NCBI GenBank assembly: GCA_003049465.1
Contig: PYSS01000091.1
Location: 63,786 to 127,785 of the forward strand
Reading direction: 5' to 3'
Source of the DNA: Magnaporthiopsis rhizophila
Lineage: Eukaryota; Ascomycota; Sordariomycetes; Magnaporthales; Magnaporthaceae
DNA length: 64,000 nucleotides
A model generated the notes under the pieces. It was not told the origin of the DNA. It saw only the letters and a program-made list of their open reading frames with translations, and ran no database searches. Below, piece after piece: positions 1 to 14,500 of the stretch. Both the position numbers and the translations under genes were made by a program. The stretch's first letter is position 1, and every line of letters begins with the position of its first letter.

Positions 1-688
1 GACGCTGCCGCCGACCTGCCAGTTCGTCGGGTACGACAAGTCCGCCTCGGCCCTGCCGGCTCCGCAGACGGTGCCGGCCAACATGTCCTTCAAAATCCAC
101 GACATGATGCAACCATTCCCGGCCTCGGAGCTGGGCACGTACGACGTCGTGGCCGCGCGCTTCGTCACCAGCGCCAGCACGCGGGCCGAGTGGACGCGCG
201 CCGCGGGCAACCTGGCCACGCTGCTCAAGCCCGGCGGCTGGCTGCAGTGGATCGACTCGTGCAACTTTTCCCTGTACTGCTCGTCCCCGGGCACGTCCCG
301 CCGCGCGTGCAAGGAGATCTACGACGGCATGCAGCCGTTCCGGGCAAAGGACGACCTCGTCATCGGCATCATGATGCGCGAGCTGGCCGCCGGCATGGGG
401 AGAGAGGACGTGCTGCGCGGGCTGGGGCTGGTTGACGTGCACGAGGACGTCTTCTCGACCGACCGGCTGCAGGACGGCGGGCTCGATCTCAGGGACAAGT
501 CGACCAGGAACATCATGGACTGCTATGTCGGGTGCTTGAAGGAGCTGGCCGGGGCCGAGGGCAGCGGCTGGGACCAGGAGAGGATCGCAAGGCTGCGGGA
601 GGAGGCCTGGCGGGAGATTGACGCGGGCGTCTATCACACGCTTGACCAAGTCTGCATCGTGGGGAGGAAGGCCAGTTATGGTTCTTAA
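1..688 (+). CDS. SAM-dependent methyltransferase, 3' end only
   Basis: The open frame enters from the left edge (first full codon at base 2) and ends with TAA at 686-688, giving the last 228 residues. The visible part has the second half of a Rossmann methyltransferase fold: an acidic-loop segment (FKIHDMMQPFP), a post-strand motif (YDVVAARFV) and the LLKPGGWLQWID strand typical of class I methyltransferases of the fungal LaeA/UMTA-like group. The glycine-rich SAM-binding loop must lie upstream of the window. No intron is seen in this part. Substrate cannot be told; many relatives act on secondary metabolites, but no such cluster is visible here. The family call is fairly safe; the role is not. 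Confidence 0.8.
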   Translation, partial: TLPPTCQFVGYDKSASALPAPQTVPANMSFKIHDMMQPFPASELGTYDVVAARFVTSASTRAEWTRAAGNLATLLKPGGWLQWIDSCNFSLYCSSPGTSRRACKEIYDGMQPFRAKDDLVIGIMMRELAAGMGREDVLRGLGLVDVHEDVFSTDRLQDGGLDLRDKSTRNIMDCYVGCLKELAGAEGSGWDQERIARLREEAWREIDAGVYHTLDQVCIVGRKASYGS

Positions 689-936
689 GTTCAATTTCTT
701 ATTCGTTACGAAATCATAGGCGCTTGATAGATATGCCTGTTGGGCTTTAAACACGGCCCCAGGCGGTCATGCATTACTTCAGGATATCATGGCTATGGTT
801 TATTTCTATGTTTGAAAGTTATTCTGTTGTTCTTTAAGGCATCATTGGAGATCACATGCGAGTGAAAAAAAGGATTTTACATCTTAATTAAACGGTTCCT
901 CACAATTGTGTCAACAAGCCGAACCGTCCAAATGCC

Positions 937-1436
<500 letters not shown>

Positions 1437-3260
1437 CTCTCTTACCTTTCTTTCTCTCCTGTTTTTCTTCTCTCGTTTTTCTTTTCTCTTTTTCTTTTAC
1501 TGTACTTTCGGCCTATGTTAATTACTTTTACTAGCCCTCCGAGATATCAATATCGAACAGCTCGGTATCGATTTAACCTAAGACACAACTAGACTCTTGT
1601 CCTCATCAATCAGACGACCCATGCTCTGAACAAAAATCCTTGTGCCATTCACGACGAGCAAACTGATGCAGCCGGACACAAGCATCAACATGACGCTTTT
1701 TTTTTTGCACGGCAGGATATATCAGGTCACAGATGCATCTATCCACCTCACATCCTCTCCTTTGCAAATCAGCTCCCAATGTTGAACCCTCCTGCGTTCA
1801 GTAAGAGACATCACAGCGTCACCCGATAGCCACGGAGACACGACGCTGCGTTGACCCACGCCTCTCATATCAGTTGTAAGAATAATAGCCCTCAGTCTTG
1901 AGACATCAGAAGTGAACACTCCTCTTCGGCAGATCATACCTTTGACGCCGTACACTGCTGCCGCGTACACAGCTAGGTCACTCTTCCTAGTTACTCCTAC
2001 TTGCGGGGTATTAAGCTCTGTAAGCCCTCGGGCCTGTTTGTCTTCTCCCATCTCCACAAGACAACCCAATGGGCGGAGGACCCTGGCTCTGAACGCGCAC
2101 CCCGCCTTTTGGGTCACAGACACTGAGGCTCCCAGAGTCTTACAAACAGACTCGCTGTCTCGTTCACAAAAGAGCGGTCGAGTAGACGCTTTTCCGAACC
2201 TCGGATATGGCGACATGAAGTAGTGCCACCAGATGATGGCCTCGCCGAGGAGGCTCCATGCGTAATCCGTCGGCAGCACCCGAGAGCTGTATTGCACCGC
2301 ATGGTAACGAGACTCGGGACACCGCGGTGTATTATCCTTGGTATAAGACTTCCAGTGCAACAACTGCAGATGCAACTATACGACATGGCCACAACCTTAT
2401 CGTGGTAATTACCAACCCATTGCTAGCCCTTGAGCAAACAAGCCTGTGTTCGTGTTTGGCTTCGGCCGTTAAGTCCGGTGAGCAAAAGCAATGCACTGCG
2501 TCTGAGTCCACAACATCGTGACAAGACTTGACGTCGTCAAAGCCCGAAGATGACTGCATCAATTACAAGTCGTGCGCACATGCTAGCGCAGGCACATCCT
2601 ATTGGGGAGCCTATGTCGATAGGGTAATCCTGCCAACTACGCCCCCCGATCATAGTTGCGCCACTTTTGTGCTGCTGCTGTCAAACCTTTCCTCGAACCC
2701 GAGGGTGGAGGGGGGCTCCGGGGGTGCACGACAGCTTTTTTCGTACGTCGTTGTTAGCACAGACGCGCGCGAATCGGCTAACAGGTTAGGTCCCAAAGAA
2801 GGTTTGCGGAACGTTGCCCAGGCTCGGGGAACACGAAAATGGGAAGATCAAGGCGTGGTGGAATGACGGAAACCACAAAAGAAAGCCACCGGACGGACCC
2901 TGTTGGAGAAGAGCCGCGGGGGTGGTGTCAGCTGCGTAGATAGGTATCCCATTGGCCTAGATGGCGGTCGTAGTGCACCGCGTCTTCCATATTGTGCGTA
3001 GTGTGCATGTTGTGGGGTGTGCCCCTGGAGGTAGGCAACTGGCACGGCCGAGGGCAAATCTCGGTCGCACGCAAGGTGAAGATAGATAGGAGGAGAGGCT
3101 TCTCGTGTGCGGTGGCTCCAACCACACCGCCGGCTTCGCACAACAGTCCGGCCCGGGCGGTGTGACAATTCGAGACGATGGACTCTGGGAAGACCAACAA
3201 AGAAAGAAGGTTGGGTGCACGGGGTGGGAGGATGGGTGAGTTCAGCAGCAAACCTGTGCT

Positions 3261-3286
3261 ACAAGCACAAGCACAAGCACAAGCAC
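3261..3286. repeat. Short ACAAGC tandem repeat
   Basis: About four copies of the hexamer ACAAGC followed by AC, with a partial extra copy just after it to about 3296. No gene context is seen. Confidence 0.85.
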
Positions 3287-6200
3287 GACAAGCACCCACC
3301 TCCCTGGAACTGACGTGGGCTATGTGGCAATATCGGATGCGCTGGCGAGCTAGCGAGGCCGAAAGACCGTGTAAAAATAACACGGCCCAAGATCTGCCGT
3401 CTGGTTGGGCGCAGGCCTGCATGCACTAAATGCGGGCTGTATAGTAGACGCATACAGGAGGGTGATATCGAAGGTCAGAACGACGCAGAGAGGACGAAAA
3501 AAAGGCGGGGTTGGGAGCTGCTGATGGGCTGGAAGGTTGGCTTCCTATGGAGACGCGGATCCGTCGTATATTTCCGACGGTCCAGACAACCGCGGTGCTT
3601 GCATCTCCTGGGCGTTGGGATCGTGGGTCAGGGAGCCGATCGCTGTGGCAAACATCAATGGCTGTGGAGAATCGAGAGAGCCGAGAAACACGAAGCCAAG
3701 ATATCGTGGAAGACCGGTGTCCCCATGACCATGCAGCCGCAGTGTCCTTGTGCGCGAGTGCCGGGGGATGCGAGCCGAGACAGACACCAACTATGTCGTC
3801 TAGTCAGCTGTCTCGATAGGACATGGGCATCAGGATGGCCTATCGCCGGCACATCAGTCTCCCACTCGGGCGACCCATGACGCACCCAGGAGGTCATTCA
3901 CCGCTCTCCGGCTGACCCCGATCGCGGCCGCCGCCATCGACCGTTGAGGCGGCACAGCCGCAGTCTTGTGCCGAAGACAGACAAGCTGTGTCCGCCTTCG
4001 TTATCTTCCTCCCCGACACCCCCGCCACTTTCGGGCTCAAGGGTTGCAGTGGCTTGGGAGTGTGGACCTGGGAGACTGGATAACGATGGGACAAGAAGGG
4101 ATTGACCACCACATGCCGGACCCTCGTGCCACCCCAAGAAGCGCATAGAAGCGGAAGAAGGCCGAAGATCTTGTGGGCGCCGTATTGGGGCAAGCGGCCC
4201 CATTCGTTGGCCTTCCTTCCATGCACAGTGATAAGGTACCTCCTGCTGGGGCCTTCTGCAAGCTGCAGGCGGGCAGGCAGCAGGACTGTGTGATATGATG
4301 GGTGGATGATGTCTTGCCCGAGAACATGGCAGAGAAAAGCACTAGCCCGGGACAGGATTCCGAACAGCCAGCAGAAGTGGACAAGCAGGATGCGTCGCGA
4401 TTGACCGATGTGCGCTTGGGCAAGGACGAAAAGAAAAAACGAGAACTTGTGGATTTGGGACGTGCTTGACGCAGAGGCATGCAAAATCCCTCACAGACGA
4501 TACCATACCAGGATGGCAAGGATGCGTCTGAGGACTAGACAGCATGTCGCAGGCCGTGGAAGAGGCAATATATCGAACCGGTTAGCGATCGCTAAGGAAA
4601 GTCAGCCAGCCAGCGAGCGCAGCTGTCAATAAACATGGGCTTGGCATTTTCGGCTGGTTTTCCTTTTTCCTTCTCGCTTGCCTGGGGCTGATCTGCCTCT
4701 GCATATTCTCTCTGGAGGAGGTGCCGGCTGTCGGCCCTCGCGAGTCAAAAGTCCCCTAGCCTAGCACGTGCCTAGCCACTGCCCCAGCGACCATGCTCTC
4801 AGGGTTGACCGGGCTCAGGCACGTGTAAGATCCGATAGGCTTGAGGGACAGCCTGGCGGCAACGGGAAGCCACTCGGGTCCCCTGGCCGTTTGATCCCGC
4901 CGGGTCGGGCGGCAGGGGGAATCAGCCAGACGAGTGAGGAAGAGCGCGCCTGGCTCAACGCCACTGATGCTTGTCGCCAATGTCACGGGACTTGGGGGCT
5001 GCAGTGTCGATGGTGGTTCGTCCGATTGTCTGAAGAGGGAAAACCGTGGGAAGGTGGTTTTCTCGTATCGCCTTGCTGCCACTTCCTTGCCTGCATAAGG
5101 AGGATTTCGTAGGCACACGCCTCCACCCTCCTGTGCCGGCCCGAGCGCTACCGTATCCTTCTCGGCGCAAGGACGAAGAAGAAAAAAAAATCTCCAGGAG
5201 GTGGAAATTGCAGCGGGAAAGGAGGAGAGTGGGGCTCTCCTCTACAGTTACTATTTCGGGGCAAGAGTGGATCCTGTATACTGGTCTAGTCCAAAAGAAG
5301 CAGCAGTTTTTTGGACACTTGGGCGACGCTACTCCCCTTTGAGACATGGGATGACCGTTGACAGGGGAGGACAGCCGCCTGGTGGCCATAGCAGCTTATT
5401 GCTGTTTTTAGGCAAGATCGAACGCCCCCATCCGCAGGGGAAGCAGGCTCCGCTGCGCTGAACCATCGGCCTGCGCGTGCAAACGATTGCTCGCGATGGG
5501 GCGATGCGGATCGTCCGGGAGTGGCACAGTACTTACCATGTACGGGTCACTAGGAAGTACGCCCATACTCGCAGCCGACGTCAAGCATCGAGATTTGTGT
5601 ATCCGCCGCCCGCTAGCTTTTCCTCGTAAGTTGATCGGAAAAAAGGGTGACCGGTGTCGGTCGAGATACCCAAGATTAGAGGGAATCTCGCGTCGGACTC
5701 CAGCAGTCAGATAAGAAAGAGGCTTGTGCCCCTAGAGTAACAAGGCCCTGACGGTGACCAAAGCTGCCATGTTTCCTGCTTCTTCTCGCCAAGATTTCAG
5801 CTCTCGCAAGCGCCAGGGGTTTGGGCAATAGCGGTTCTTGGGCAACGATGGTGCCAAACATCAGAGTCAGGGAAAATAACGTGGCTTTGGGTTGTCGTGG
5901 CTCCAGTTCAGCCCTGGATCCACCCGAGGATGGTGTCTGGTTCGATAGATCGGCTGCGAGCCCGTGGCCAGAGCTGTCTCCCGTCGAACAACTATGCCAT
6001 GGTTGAAGATGGACTACACCGTACCACCGCGGTCGTCGATGGGCGGGGTGGACATAGTACAGTATGTTTATTGGTGGATATACCGACAGCGGATATCATC
6101 AAGAGGCTGAGCTGGTCTGCTGCAGGCGACTGACTGACTGGACTGGCTGCGGAAAACAGTTCGGTCGAGGCAAATGTGCTCGCCTAGAGAAGAGCACGTC

Positions 6201-7019
6201 CCAAACGCTCGACCAGTCGCTAAGCCAGGGGAAGCTTCCAATGAACAAAAGAGCTGTGCTGGTTGCTAGCCGCCTCCCCGGTTGCCCGCTTTGGCTCGAT
6301 CTTTAGCGAAGTTGTGGATTTTTATGTAATCACGACTGCCCGGATCCGCTCGAGGTGGTGTGCGGGGCTTCGAGACAGGCGGACGCAGCCGCTGCGACGG
6401 TGACTTTGGAAGCAGAATTGCAGGTGTCGACGGCGTGGTGGTCCCACCCCTCGACGGGCACTCACACCCAGACCCAGCGCCCTTTTTTCTGCTCCTACGT
6501 TGCTGTCACTTCGCTCCCCTAACCACCACCCATCCACACAGCCGCTCGTTTTTTTTTTTTTTTTTCTTGCTCGTCTTGCCCTGTCTCGGCGTCTTTGATA
6601 CCCTGCTGTAATCTGTCTCACAGCAACAAGCACATCTGCTCGACCCTGTTTATGGGCCTTTAACACCCCCACGATCGTTTTTGTCGTCCCCATCCCGCGA
6701 CGAGGTCCCCCGGCTGGATCTGCGCTCCACGCCACACCCCAGCGACCAGCCCGCTGAAGTCTGCTCCGCTGCCCACACTCGTTTCCCACCCACCGCAAAC
6801 GACTTGACTTTGCCTCGTTACGGCTTCTTCCGATTCTCGCAAGCACAGAAGCACATTCTATCTTAATTCGAGTGCCATTGAACAACCTCTGAACCAGCAT
6901 TCTCGACCGAAGCCGCTTGCCACAAAGCTCGCCTCGCTCAGGGGCTCCAGCGGCAAGCTCGCTCGCCTCTTTCACTCCCCTTCACCAACGTCACTCCCAG
7001 TACAGCAGCACACCCAGCG

Positions 7020-8543
7020 ATGGAGCAGTTCTATGGCCGCTCGATGGCCGGCCAGCCGTCGGCGGCGTCGACAGCACAGGGCACACCCACCCACCGGCCG
7101 ACGACGCCCGACGAGCGGAACCCTTTCGGCGACGGCCACGAGTCGCAGGCGTCGCACAGGGCCGGCCCGCACGCCGGCACCAACCCCTTTGGTACCCCCG
7201 CGGCTTCGCGGCCCGAGTCCAGCGTCGGCTCGACGAGCGGGATCAACCGATTCGACGAGCGCGCGCAGCGCTACTTCCAGAGCAGGAGGGTGCGCAAGGG
7301 CGATGTTGAGAAGCCGTGGCTGGCCAAGACGAACCCCAAGGAGAAGTGGGTCACGATCCTGCCTCTCCTCGGCATTCTCGTCGGCCTGGGTATCTCGGGC
7401 TTTCTGGTCTGGGATGGCCTTAGGAGTGTCGTCCACCACAAGTACAAGCTCGTCCTTGACGAGAACTTCTCCCAGGGGCTGCGGAGCGAAATTTGGAAGA
7501 AGGAGGTCACCGTCGGCGGCTTCGGGTATGTGGCTTGCAGAACTCTTCCTCCAACAGCGGCTATGGCTCGGTATACTGCTTGTTGCTAACATAACTTGCT
7601 TTGAAGAAATGGCGAATTCCAGCAAACCACCGGTGGAGACGAGAACGTCTTTGTCGAGGGTGGCGTGCTCAAGATCAAGGCGACGCTACAGGACGGGCGT
7701 CTGGTCGAACAAGACAACGTCATCGACCTCACCGCCGACGGCACCTGCACGTCAACGCTGTACAGGGACTGCGTCGCCGCGACCAACACGACTGCTGGCA
7801 ACGCAACCATCGTTCCGCCCACCAAGTCCGGGCGCATCAACACCAAGGACAGCGTCTCGATCAAGTACGGCCGTGTCGAGGTGACGGCCAAACTACCCCA
7901 GGGCGACTGGCTCTGGCCCGCCATCTGGATGATGCCCGTCAACGAAACGTACGGACCCTGGCCGCTCTCGGGCGAGATCGACATCATGGAGTCGCGCGGC
8001 AACAACCACCTGTACGCTCAGGGTGGTAACAACATCGTCGCCTCGGCGCTGCACTGGGGCCTCACCCCGGCCACCGACGCCTGGTGGAAGACCAACAACA
8101 AGCGGCAGGCGCTCAAGTCGACGTACTCGGCCGGGTTCAACACGTTCGGCCTCGAATGGTCCCAGAATTACCTCTTCACCTACGTCAACTCGCGCCTGCT
8201 GCAGACCATGTATGTCAACTTCGACACGCCTCTGTACAAGCGCGGCAACTTCCCCGAGTTCGCGGGCGACGGCACGCGCCTGGAGAACCCCTATGCGCAG
8301 CTACCGAGAAACAACCCTCCCTTTGACCAGCGCTTCTTCCTGATCCTCAACCTCGCCGTCGGCGGCACCAACAACTGGTTCGACGACGGAAAGAGCAACA
8401 AGCCCTGGCTCAACTCGTCGCCAAATGCCAAAAAGGACTTTTGGAAGAACCGCGACGTCTGGTTCCCCACCTGGACGCAGCCCCAGATGGAGGTCAGCAG
8501 GGTGCAGATCTGGCAGCAGGACGACGGCAACGAGGAGCTTTAG
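7020..8543 (+). CDS. Membrane-anchored GH16 glucanase/transglycosylase-type protein
   Basis: Two exons, 7020-7525 and 7607-8543; intron 7526-7606 (GTATGT donor, GCTAAC branch, GAAG acceptor); 480 residues. Residues 1-108 are polar, rich in Ser/Pro and basic near the membrane. One membrane span lies at about 111-131, so a type II orientation with an extracytoplasmic catalytic domain is predicted. The GH16 signature GEIDIMES falls at 291-298: E292 is the expected nucleophile, D294 the helper and E297 the acid/base. A Trp-rich stretch just before it (DWLWPAIWM) also fits GH16 beta-1,3-glucan-active enzymes. The likely role is cell-wall glucan remodelling; exact substrate and branch (glucanase, transferase or glucan-binding relative) cannot be decided. 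The ATG is the first in frame after a long T/C-rich leader. Confidence 0.9.
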
Positions 8544-11500
8544 GGATGCCTATCGCTCGTTTCCACGTGGCCTATTGTGTGACGATAGACGCATGTCGTC
8601 GACTTTCCTTTGCATCTGCTTGGGCATTTGTTACTCTTTTGTCGTTTGTGCTATACGCAGCAAGTGGCCAGGTGTTTTGGATACACAATGGCAGGTATGT
8701 TTGGATAATACAGAGGCGGAGGAATTTGATGACACCTTTCACGGACAGGTGATGGTCTTGTTTCCGCAGAAGGTTTGAAGTGCTTCAATTCCTTGCTCGC
8801 TGCCGTCGGATCGCCTGCATCCCTTTCTCTTGTTTTGATGGTGTGCTCGATTTTCAGGGTTTGCTCTTTTTCTTTTTTTTCTGATTGGCACGGCATACAT
8901 GTTCTCTAGAGTCCCATTTACAATGATCAAAATCGTAATAATTTTGTGCAGCATCGCCGAGGTCATGCAATACGTCCTGAAAGAGATGTCCGTGTCTGCG
9001 AACATTTCCGCCAGTGGCAGCGAATCGTCGTGGCGCCGCCAAAATGCATGTCTCTACAAGCAGATGAACTACAAAATTGTTCTTTTTTCTCCTTCGTTTG
9101 TCTCCTCTCCCCACCTGAGTCAACGGAGCCGCAAAACCCAAAATCGTCTTCCAAGAGGCACGGCGCACGGGCTCGTAGAACAACCAACAGCCAGCGACGG
9201 ACGGGGAAGCGCGACAAGGATTTCAGGGTCTGCCCCTTGACGGTGGCTGGGGAGGATCTGCAGACAGACGTCGGAGAACCAATAAACAAAACATGGGGCG
9301 TCCGAGACCGCAAGAAAAAGAAAAAAAAAAAAAAAGAAACACGAGCTGACGATGCCTAGGGGTTGGGTTGTCTTGTTAGAGGAAGCGGGTGCGCGGGCCA
9401 TCACATCCGTATCCCCCCGCCCGTTCCTGCCTGTTATCCCGCAGGCATCACCGTTATTCTTTTACCTAGGTTCTTCTTCCTTCGTTCGAAGGCTAAGGCT
9501 GAACAGGAACAAACCCGAAAAAAAAAAAAAAACGGGCCGAGCGGTGGCTTAGGCTTTTGCATCACAATCAGTGCAGCGGAGGACCCGGGACTGTGACTGT
9601 GTTCCCGGCCGGCCGGTCAGCAACCAACAGCGCTCAACACGTGTCAAGGGTGGGTTCACGCTGCTGATAATGCTACCCAAGCGGAGTTCGGCACTATCGC
9701 ATTGGCTTTCTTTTCCTTGTCGTTCTTCGGGAACTACTGCCCAAAACGGTGTTTATTTGGGCATGGAGGGGGCTAGTTGTGAATGCAGCAAAAAAGGGGC
9801 CGCCGGAGTTGTTCGTGACTTGATGGGCATGCGGGGGAAAGAAGAAGAATGGCGATCTTGAGGGCTGGGCATGTGTGTGTGTTGGCAGTGCCGCGCATGG
9901 TGGGCATGTGGCCTCATCTTGATCCCACAAACGGCTAGCTACCTCTATCTCTCACATTTTGCTTCCGCGACTAGAGGTAAACAGTAGTGCCCAGCCTCGT
10001 TGTTGATAAGATTTTTTTTTTCTATCATTGACAATCTCCCGTCCGTCCTCGGAAGCCACGTTTTTGTTTGTTGATAGAGAAAATCCCGCGTGTCGGAAGC
10101 CGTCTTGCAGCGCCTCGTTTTGACTAACACGGACCCCTTCGAGCCTTGCCCTTGCTAGCGAGCATCACTGTCTTCTGTCCATGGGTGCCCGTATAGCCCG
10201 TATTCCTACCCGAGCTGAGGACCCACATCGACGAGATTTTCTTCTTTCTTTTCTTTTTCCTATCTTCGCTCCCAGCTTGAGAAAAAAAAAAAAAGCCTCG
10301 AACCGTGCGTGTGTGCCCTGCAAAAGGACCCAGTTTGCTGATAACACACCGCCCCAGGAACGCGGAATCTTGGTCTGTCGGATGCTGTGGGGCAGTTCGA
10401 CCTCTGGTTCGGTTGGATTTGCCGTTCTCGTATGCCCGGGCGTTTTGCTCCTGGTGCACCTGCTTCTTTCTTCCCACCAACATAAATTTTTTTTTTTTTG
10501 CAAAACTGCCCGACAGATGCGGCTTGTCAAGTCGTTATCGCCATAGTCAAGCAGCCTCTTCCCTAGGGGAATTTCCGCAATTTCGGCACCCGGCACATAA
10601 ACAGGCAGTGGCTGACTACTTTTATCACACATAACTCCACCGCCGAGGGTACGTTCAGCCCTCCAAGCCGGCGGCGGCGGCAGTTTAAAATTTCCGGAAG
10701 GGCTAGCGTTGGTTGTCAGCTCCGGATTTGGCACTCTCTTCGTGATGGCTTCGACCCATGGGCTGGTGCTGCAATTCCGGAAGGTGTTTATCTCCTCCCC
10801 TGGGTTTCCCACGGTCGAGCTATTGCCTTGTCCCAAGTCGCTTTCGGTAGCAACCGAACACATGTGGCGGGCTAGCTTATCTGCCTCTGGCAGATGGATG
10901 AAAAGATGGTAGACGTTGGGATTACCTAGGAGGTGGCGCCGCTCTGCGTAGCTTCCCCCATGCATAAGCGTCAGGGGCAAAAGGACGTGTTCAGCTAGCC
11001 TTGACACGCGCGGTGTGTAGGACTCTTTCTATCAAGACTACACGGCTAGGGGTTAAAATGCCTCTATCGATCTGGGCTAGCGTGCTGCGCGCGCTTGGTC
11101 CCACTATAGAGCTTGACTGCGCGCACCGTGTCGCATAACGGTGGTGGCGCATGCAGGAGAGGGAAGCCTCGCCGCTAGCGCGCGACACCAGCGCTTCAAC
11201 CAGCGCACGTCCTGTAATTTGGTCCACGTAGCTGACTCTACCAACCCCTCACTCCAGCAGTGGGAAATTCGTCTTTGCGGCTGTCATCGACTGAGTTGTG
11301 CTCTCTCCTTCAGGTGACAGACGGGCCTGTGGCTTACGTCCTTGCCTAGTCCACGATAAGGACTGAGATTTGAGGTGGGGAATTCGGCGACGGTCTTGCT
11401 GACGAGTGGAGGATAGGCCAACAGTGGCGGCCGTCAGAGGGCGGCGACGTGGACAACGACCAACCAAAAATAGCATCAAGAAAAAAACGGGCTCGCCCTC

Positions 11501-14500
11501 TCTCCGTGCTGCCCACAACTGTTTGGACAAAAGAGGGGAAACAAGGTCTTGAAAGCCGTCCATCACGCCCTCTGGCGCATCGGATTGGCCGCTGTCTTTA
11601 TGCAGAGTTCGTCTGCTGCCTTGATTTGCTGTGGCCCCGCGAGGCTACCTGTGAAGCGGCTGGCTCCTCCGACACATCGCTGCTGTCTCTCTGGCCAGTA
11701 AGATGCCGAGGTCCCCTCAGCTAGGGTTATGGAGCACACCCACGAATCAACAAGCCACACATCACCTTAACCCATAGTGGGTTGTAAAGTTGACTCTTTC
11801 CCTGAGGTCAGCACGGCAGTTCGAATGTCAGCATGTGCCTGTTTGTCAGAGAGCACCACTGTCGACGGGAATTGGGGCGGGAAGTGGCCGGCTTGGCGAG
11901 AAGCACAGGCTGCTCGCCATGTCTTGCGGGACAAGGGTTGGCGGCTCAGCTCAGCCCGCCAGCCCTGGAGGCGCGGTTCAGTGGAAACCCGATGCCGGGA
12001 AGACAGCGGGACTTGTCCCAGGGAGGTTGCAACAACCGGATTTCCTACTGCGGACAGGAGGGCCTGTCCGGGTCGGGTACTGCGCAGGAGCAATTTCTAG
12101 CCGGCGATAAAGAGGCCTGTTAAGCTCGGACGCTGGTTGCATCCCATCCCGGGTGTTGCGTGCTGGCAGTGGAGAGGAGCTTGGACATGGCGGCGAAAGG
12201 TGCAATTCCAGGTTGCATGGGCACATGGGGTGGTGGGCACTTGCTCGAGTGGGTCTCCTTCAGGGCGAGCAGGGAGGGGGGAAGATTTAGGTTTAATTGG
12301 CTAGATGGAAGAAGGAGAAAAATGAAGATAAAATACATAAAAAAAATAAAATAAAAAATTGAGAAGGAAAAAAAACGAGGGACAAATCCTGCCGCACATT
12401 AGCGCGTATTAACAGAAGTCGCTTCAGCACATGCGCGCGGCATTTTATCTTTTTCTCATTTTAAGTGTCTATTTCTGGACCATCGCGACCTGCGTCATAG
12501 TTCCTCCCCACATGGCCCCAAAGCTCTGGCTACCGTCCCAAGGCGGCGCTGTGAGTGTCGCGGAACATAGGGCGAGCGGGAGATGTTCGCGTTGGAGGCG
12601 GTCTCTTGCCCGACTGGACCCAAGACGGATGCCCAGAAGGAAATGTGACGGCTGAAAAGTCCGTAGCCGGAACATTGGACAAGATACGACCGTCAGGCCG
12701 ACAAAGATGGGATGTTTACATGGCAGTGCGTTTGCAGACGGCACGTCCGGCAGCACCAGCACCGGCAGTCATCAGTTGACACCATAGAATGTGCTGCGGG
12801 AGCCCGAGGGTGGATGCCGCCCTCCAGCACCTCGGGCTTCCTGCCTATCATAACCGCGGATCAGCTCGACTAGGCTTGCCTGCTTGCTACCAACGGCGGA
12901 TTCCGACGGCTGATTTGTGAAAGCCTGGTTTCAATGCAAGAGAGCCTATCGATCTCGGTAACTGGCTCGGAAGCGGATTCGAGGATTGTATTGGCCAGCG
13001 AAGCCAGAAGCGAGCGAAAAGCACATAAAATCAACAAGATCAAAACCACCCCTGTGATCGGCAACGGAGAGAGCTGGCCAGACCGGGCTGTGAGGGTGTT
13101 CGGATGCTCATTGCTTGACAGACGATGGGACCCTGGTTGCAGGGCAATTGCACCGCAAAGCATCGAAACCAAACAGCCCAGGTCCAGCGATCATGGAGGG
13201 GCTGATGTTCCTATTCTCTACCTCTCAGAAGGCACGCTGACCGGCGTCTCTTCTCCCAACCTCGCTGACCTCTGTCGCGGCCCGCCGGGCTGCGCTGCGC
13301 TGTGCCCCCGCCGTTCATCTGGTGCCTCCTGCAGGCGCTGGGGGCGTGCCTGGCCATCCTATCGTGCTCCCCTAGTCAGGAACAAAGGCACGAGCGCGTG
13401 GCGCCAGCCCAGCCCAGCACAATTTGCGCTCTAGCCGCTTCCAAGCCTAGCGAAAGCGACCATTGAGGCCGCCAAGAAGTCGATTTCCAACGCGCAACGG
13501 CGCTATCTAACGGCCTCTGTTTTTTTGACCCCTGAACATTTGGGTTTGGGCCCTTGCAACTGTGCGTTTATTACCACGAATCTCTCCCCCCCCATGGCCG
13601 CTTTTTGGGCGCACCCGACACTTCGTTAGCGCCGCAGGTCGCGTTCGGACTACTGGCTGCGTCTTCCCAGTTTTTTCTGCGGCTGGCCTTTCGTATTTGG
13701 GCGACTCCACAATTTCCTGCAGGACGAGAGAAAAAAGAACAAAAAAGAAACAGAAAAAAAAAACGCCAAAAAAAAGATTTTTTTTTTTCTTCCCCAGCTG
13801 GCTGCTGTCACCTGGAGTGGACCACCCATCACCCGCCCACCCCTTTACCCTTTCATGCCACACGCCCCGTCGAAGACCCTGGTCAGGCCTGAACGGGCGG
13901 TCTTCGCTGCGACGCTGTCACGACCAGCACCCGGGGAGGCGATGTACCCATGCCGCCCGGCGGGACCGCACGGATGAGCAAACACCAGAGAAAAAAAAGG
14001 GTGCCAAGAAGAGACCAAAGAGAGATGGCGCTTTACCCCCTCCCCTCCACGCCAGGACAGGGCCCCAATCGGTCAGGGGTTGGTCGGCGGATGATGTGGA
14101 ACGAGTGGCCGCTGTCACCACACCCACCTGCTTCTTTCTTCTTGCGCTTTTCGCCTCCTTCTCTTCTTCCCCCTCGTCCCGCTTCCCTCTTTTTTGTTTC
14201 TGGTTTTACCTGCAAGTTGGTCAAGTTGGGATCATCCGGCATCAAGCGGTGGCCGTCTGCCTTGTTGAGCCAGACACACACACACACACCCCTCCCGGAA
14301 AAGAAGGGTCAATAATACCCGCCTGCAGCTCGTGGGCTGCATCGCCAAGCTGTCGCCGCTCCGCTGTTGATACCCAGGCACTCCTCGATGAGCGCCGTCC
14401 GTTCGCTACGAACTTGACTTGACGACCACCCACACTCGCTTGTCTGTTTGCTGCTTTTTATTTTATTTTTCTTTTCTGCTGCCTTTATTCATAATAGCCG

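Noticed and set aside
1722..2375. 217-codon minus-strand open frame
   Set aside because: Starts at TTG, no recognisable domain, no splice or promoter context; likely chance.
7033..7884. 283-codon frame overlapping the GH16 gene
   Set aside because: Arg/Ser/Pro-rich shadow of the GC-rich GH16 exon in another frame.
10165..11007. 280-codon minus-strand open frame
   Set aside because: Composition is random and it reads through A/T homopolymers as Lys and Phe runs.
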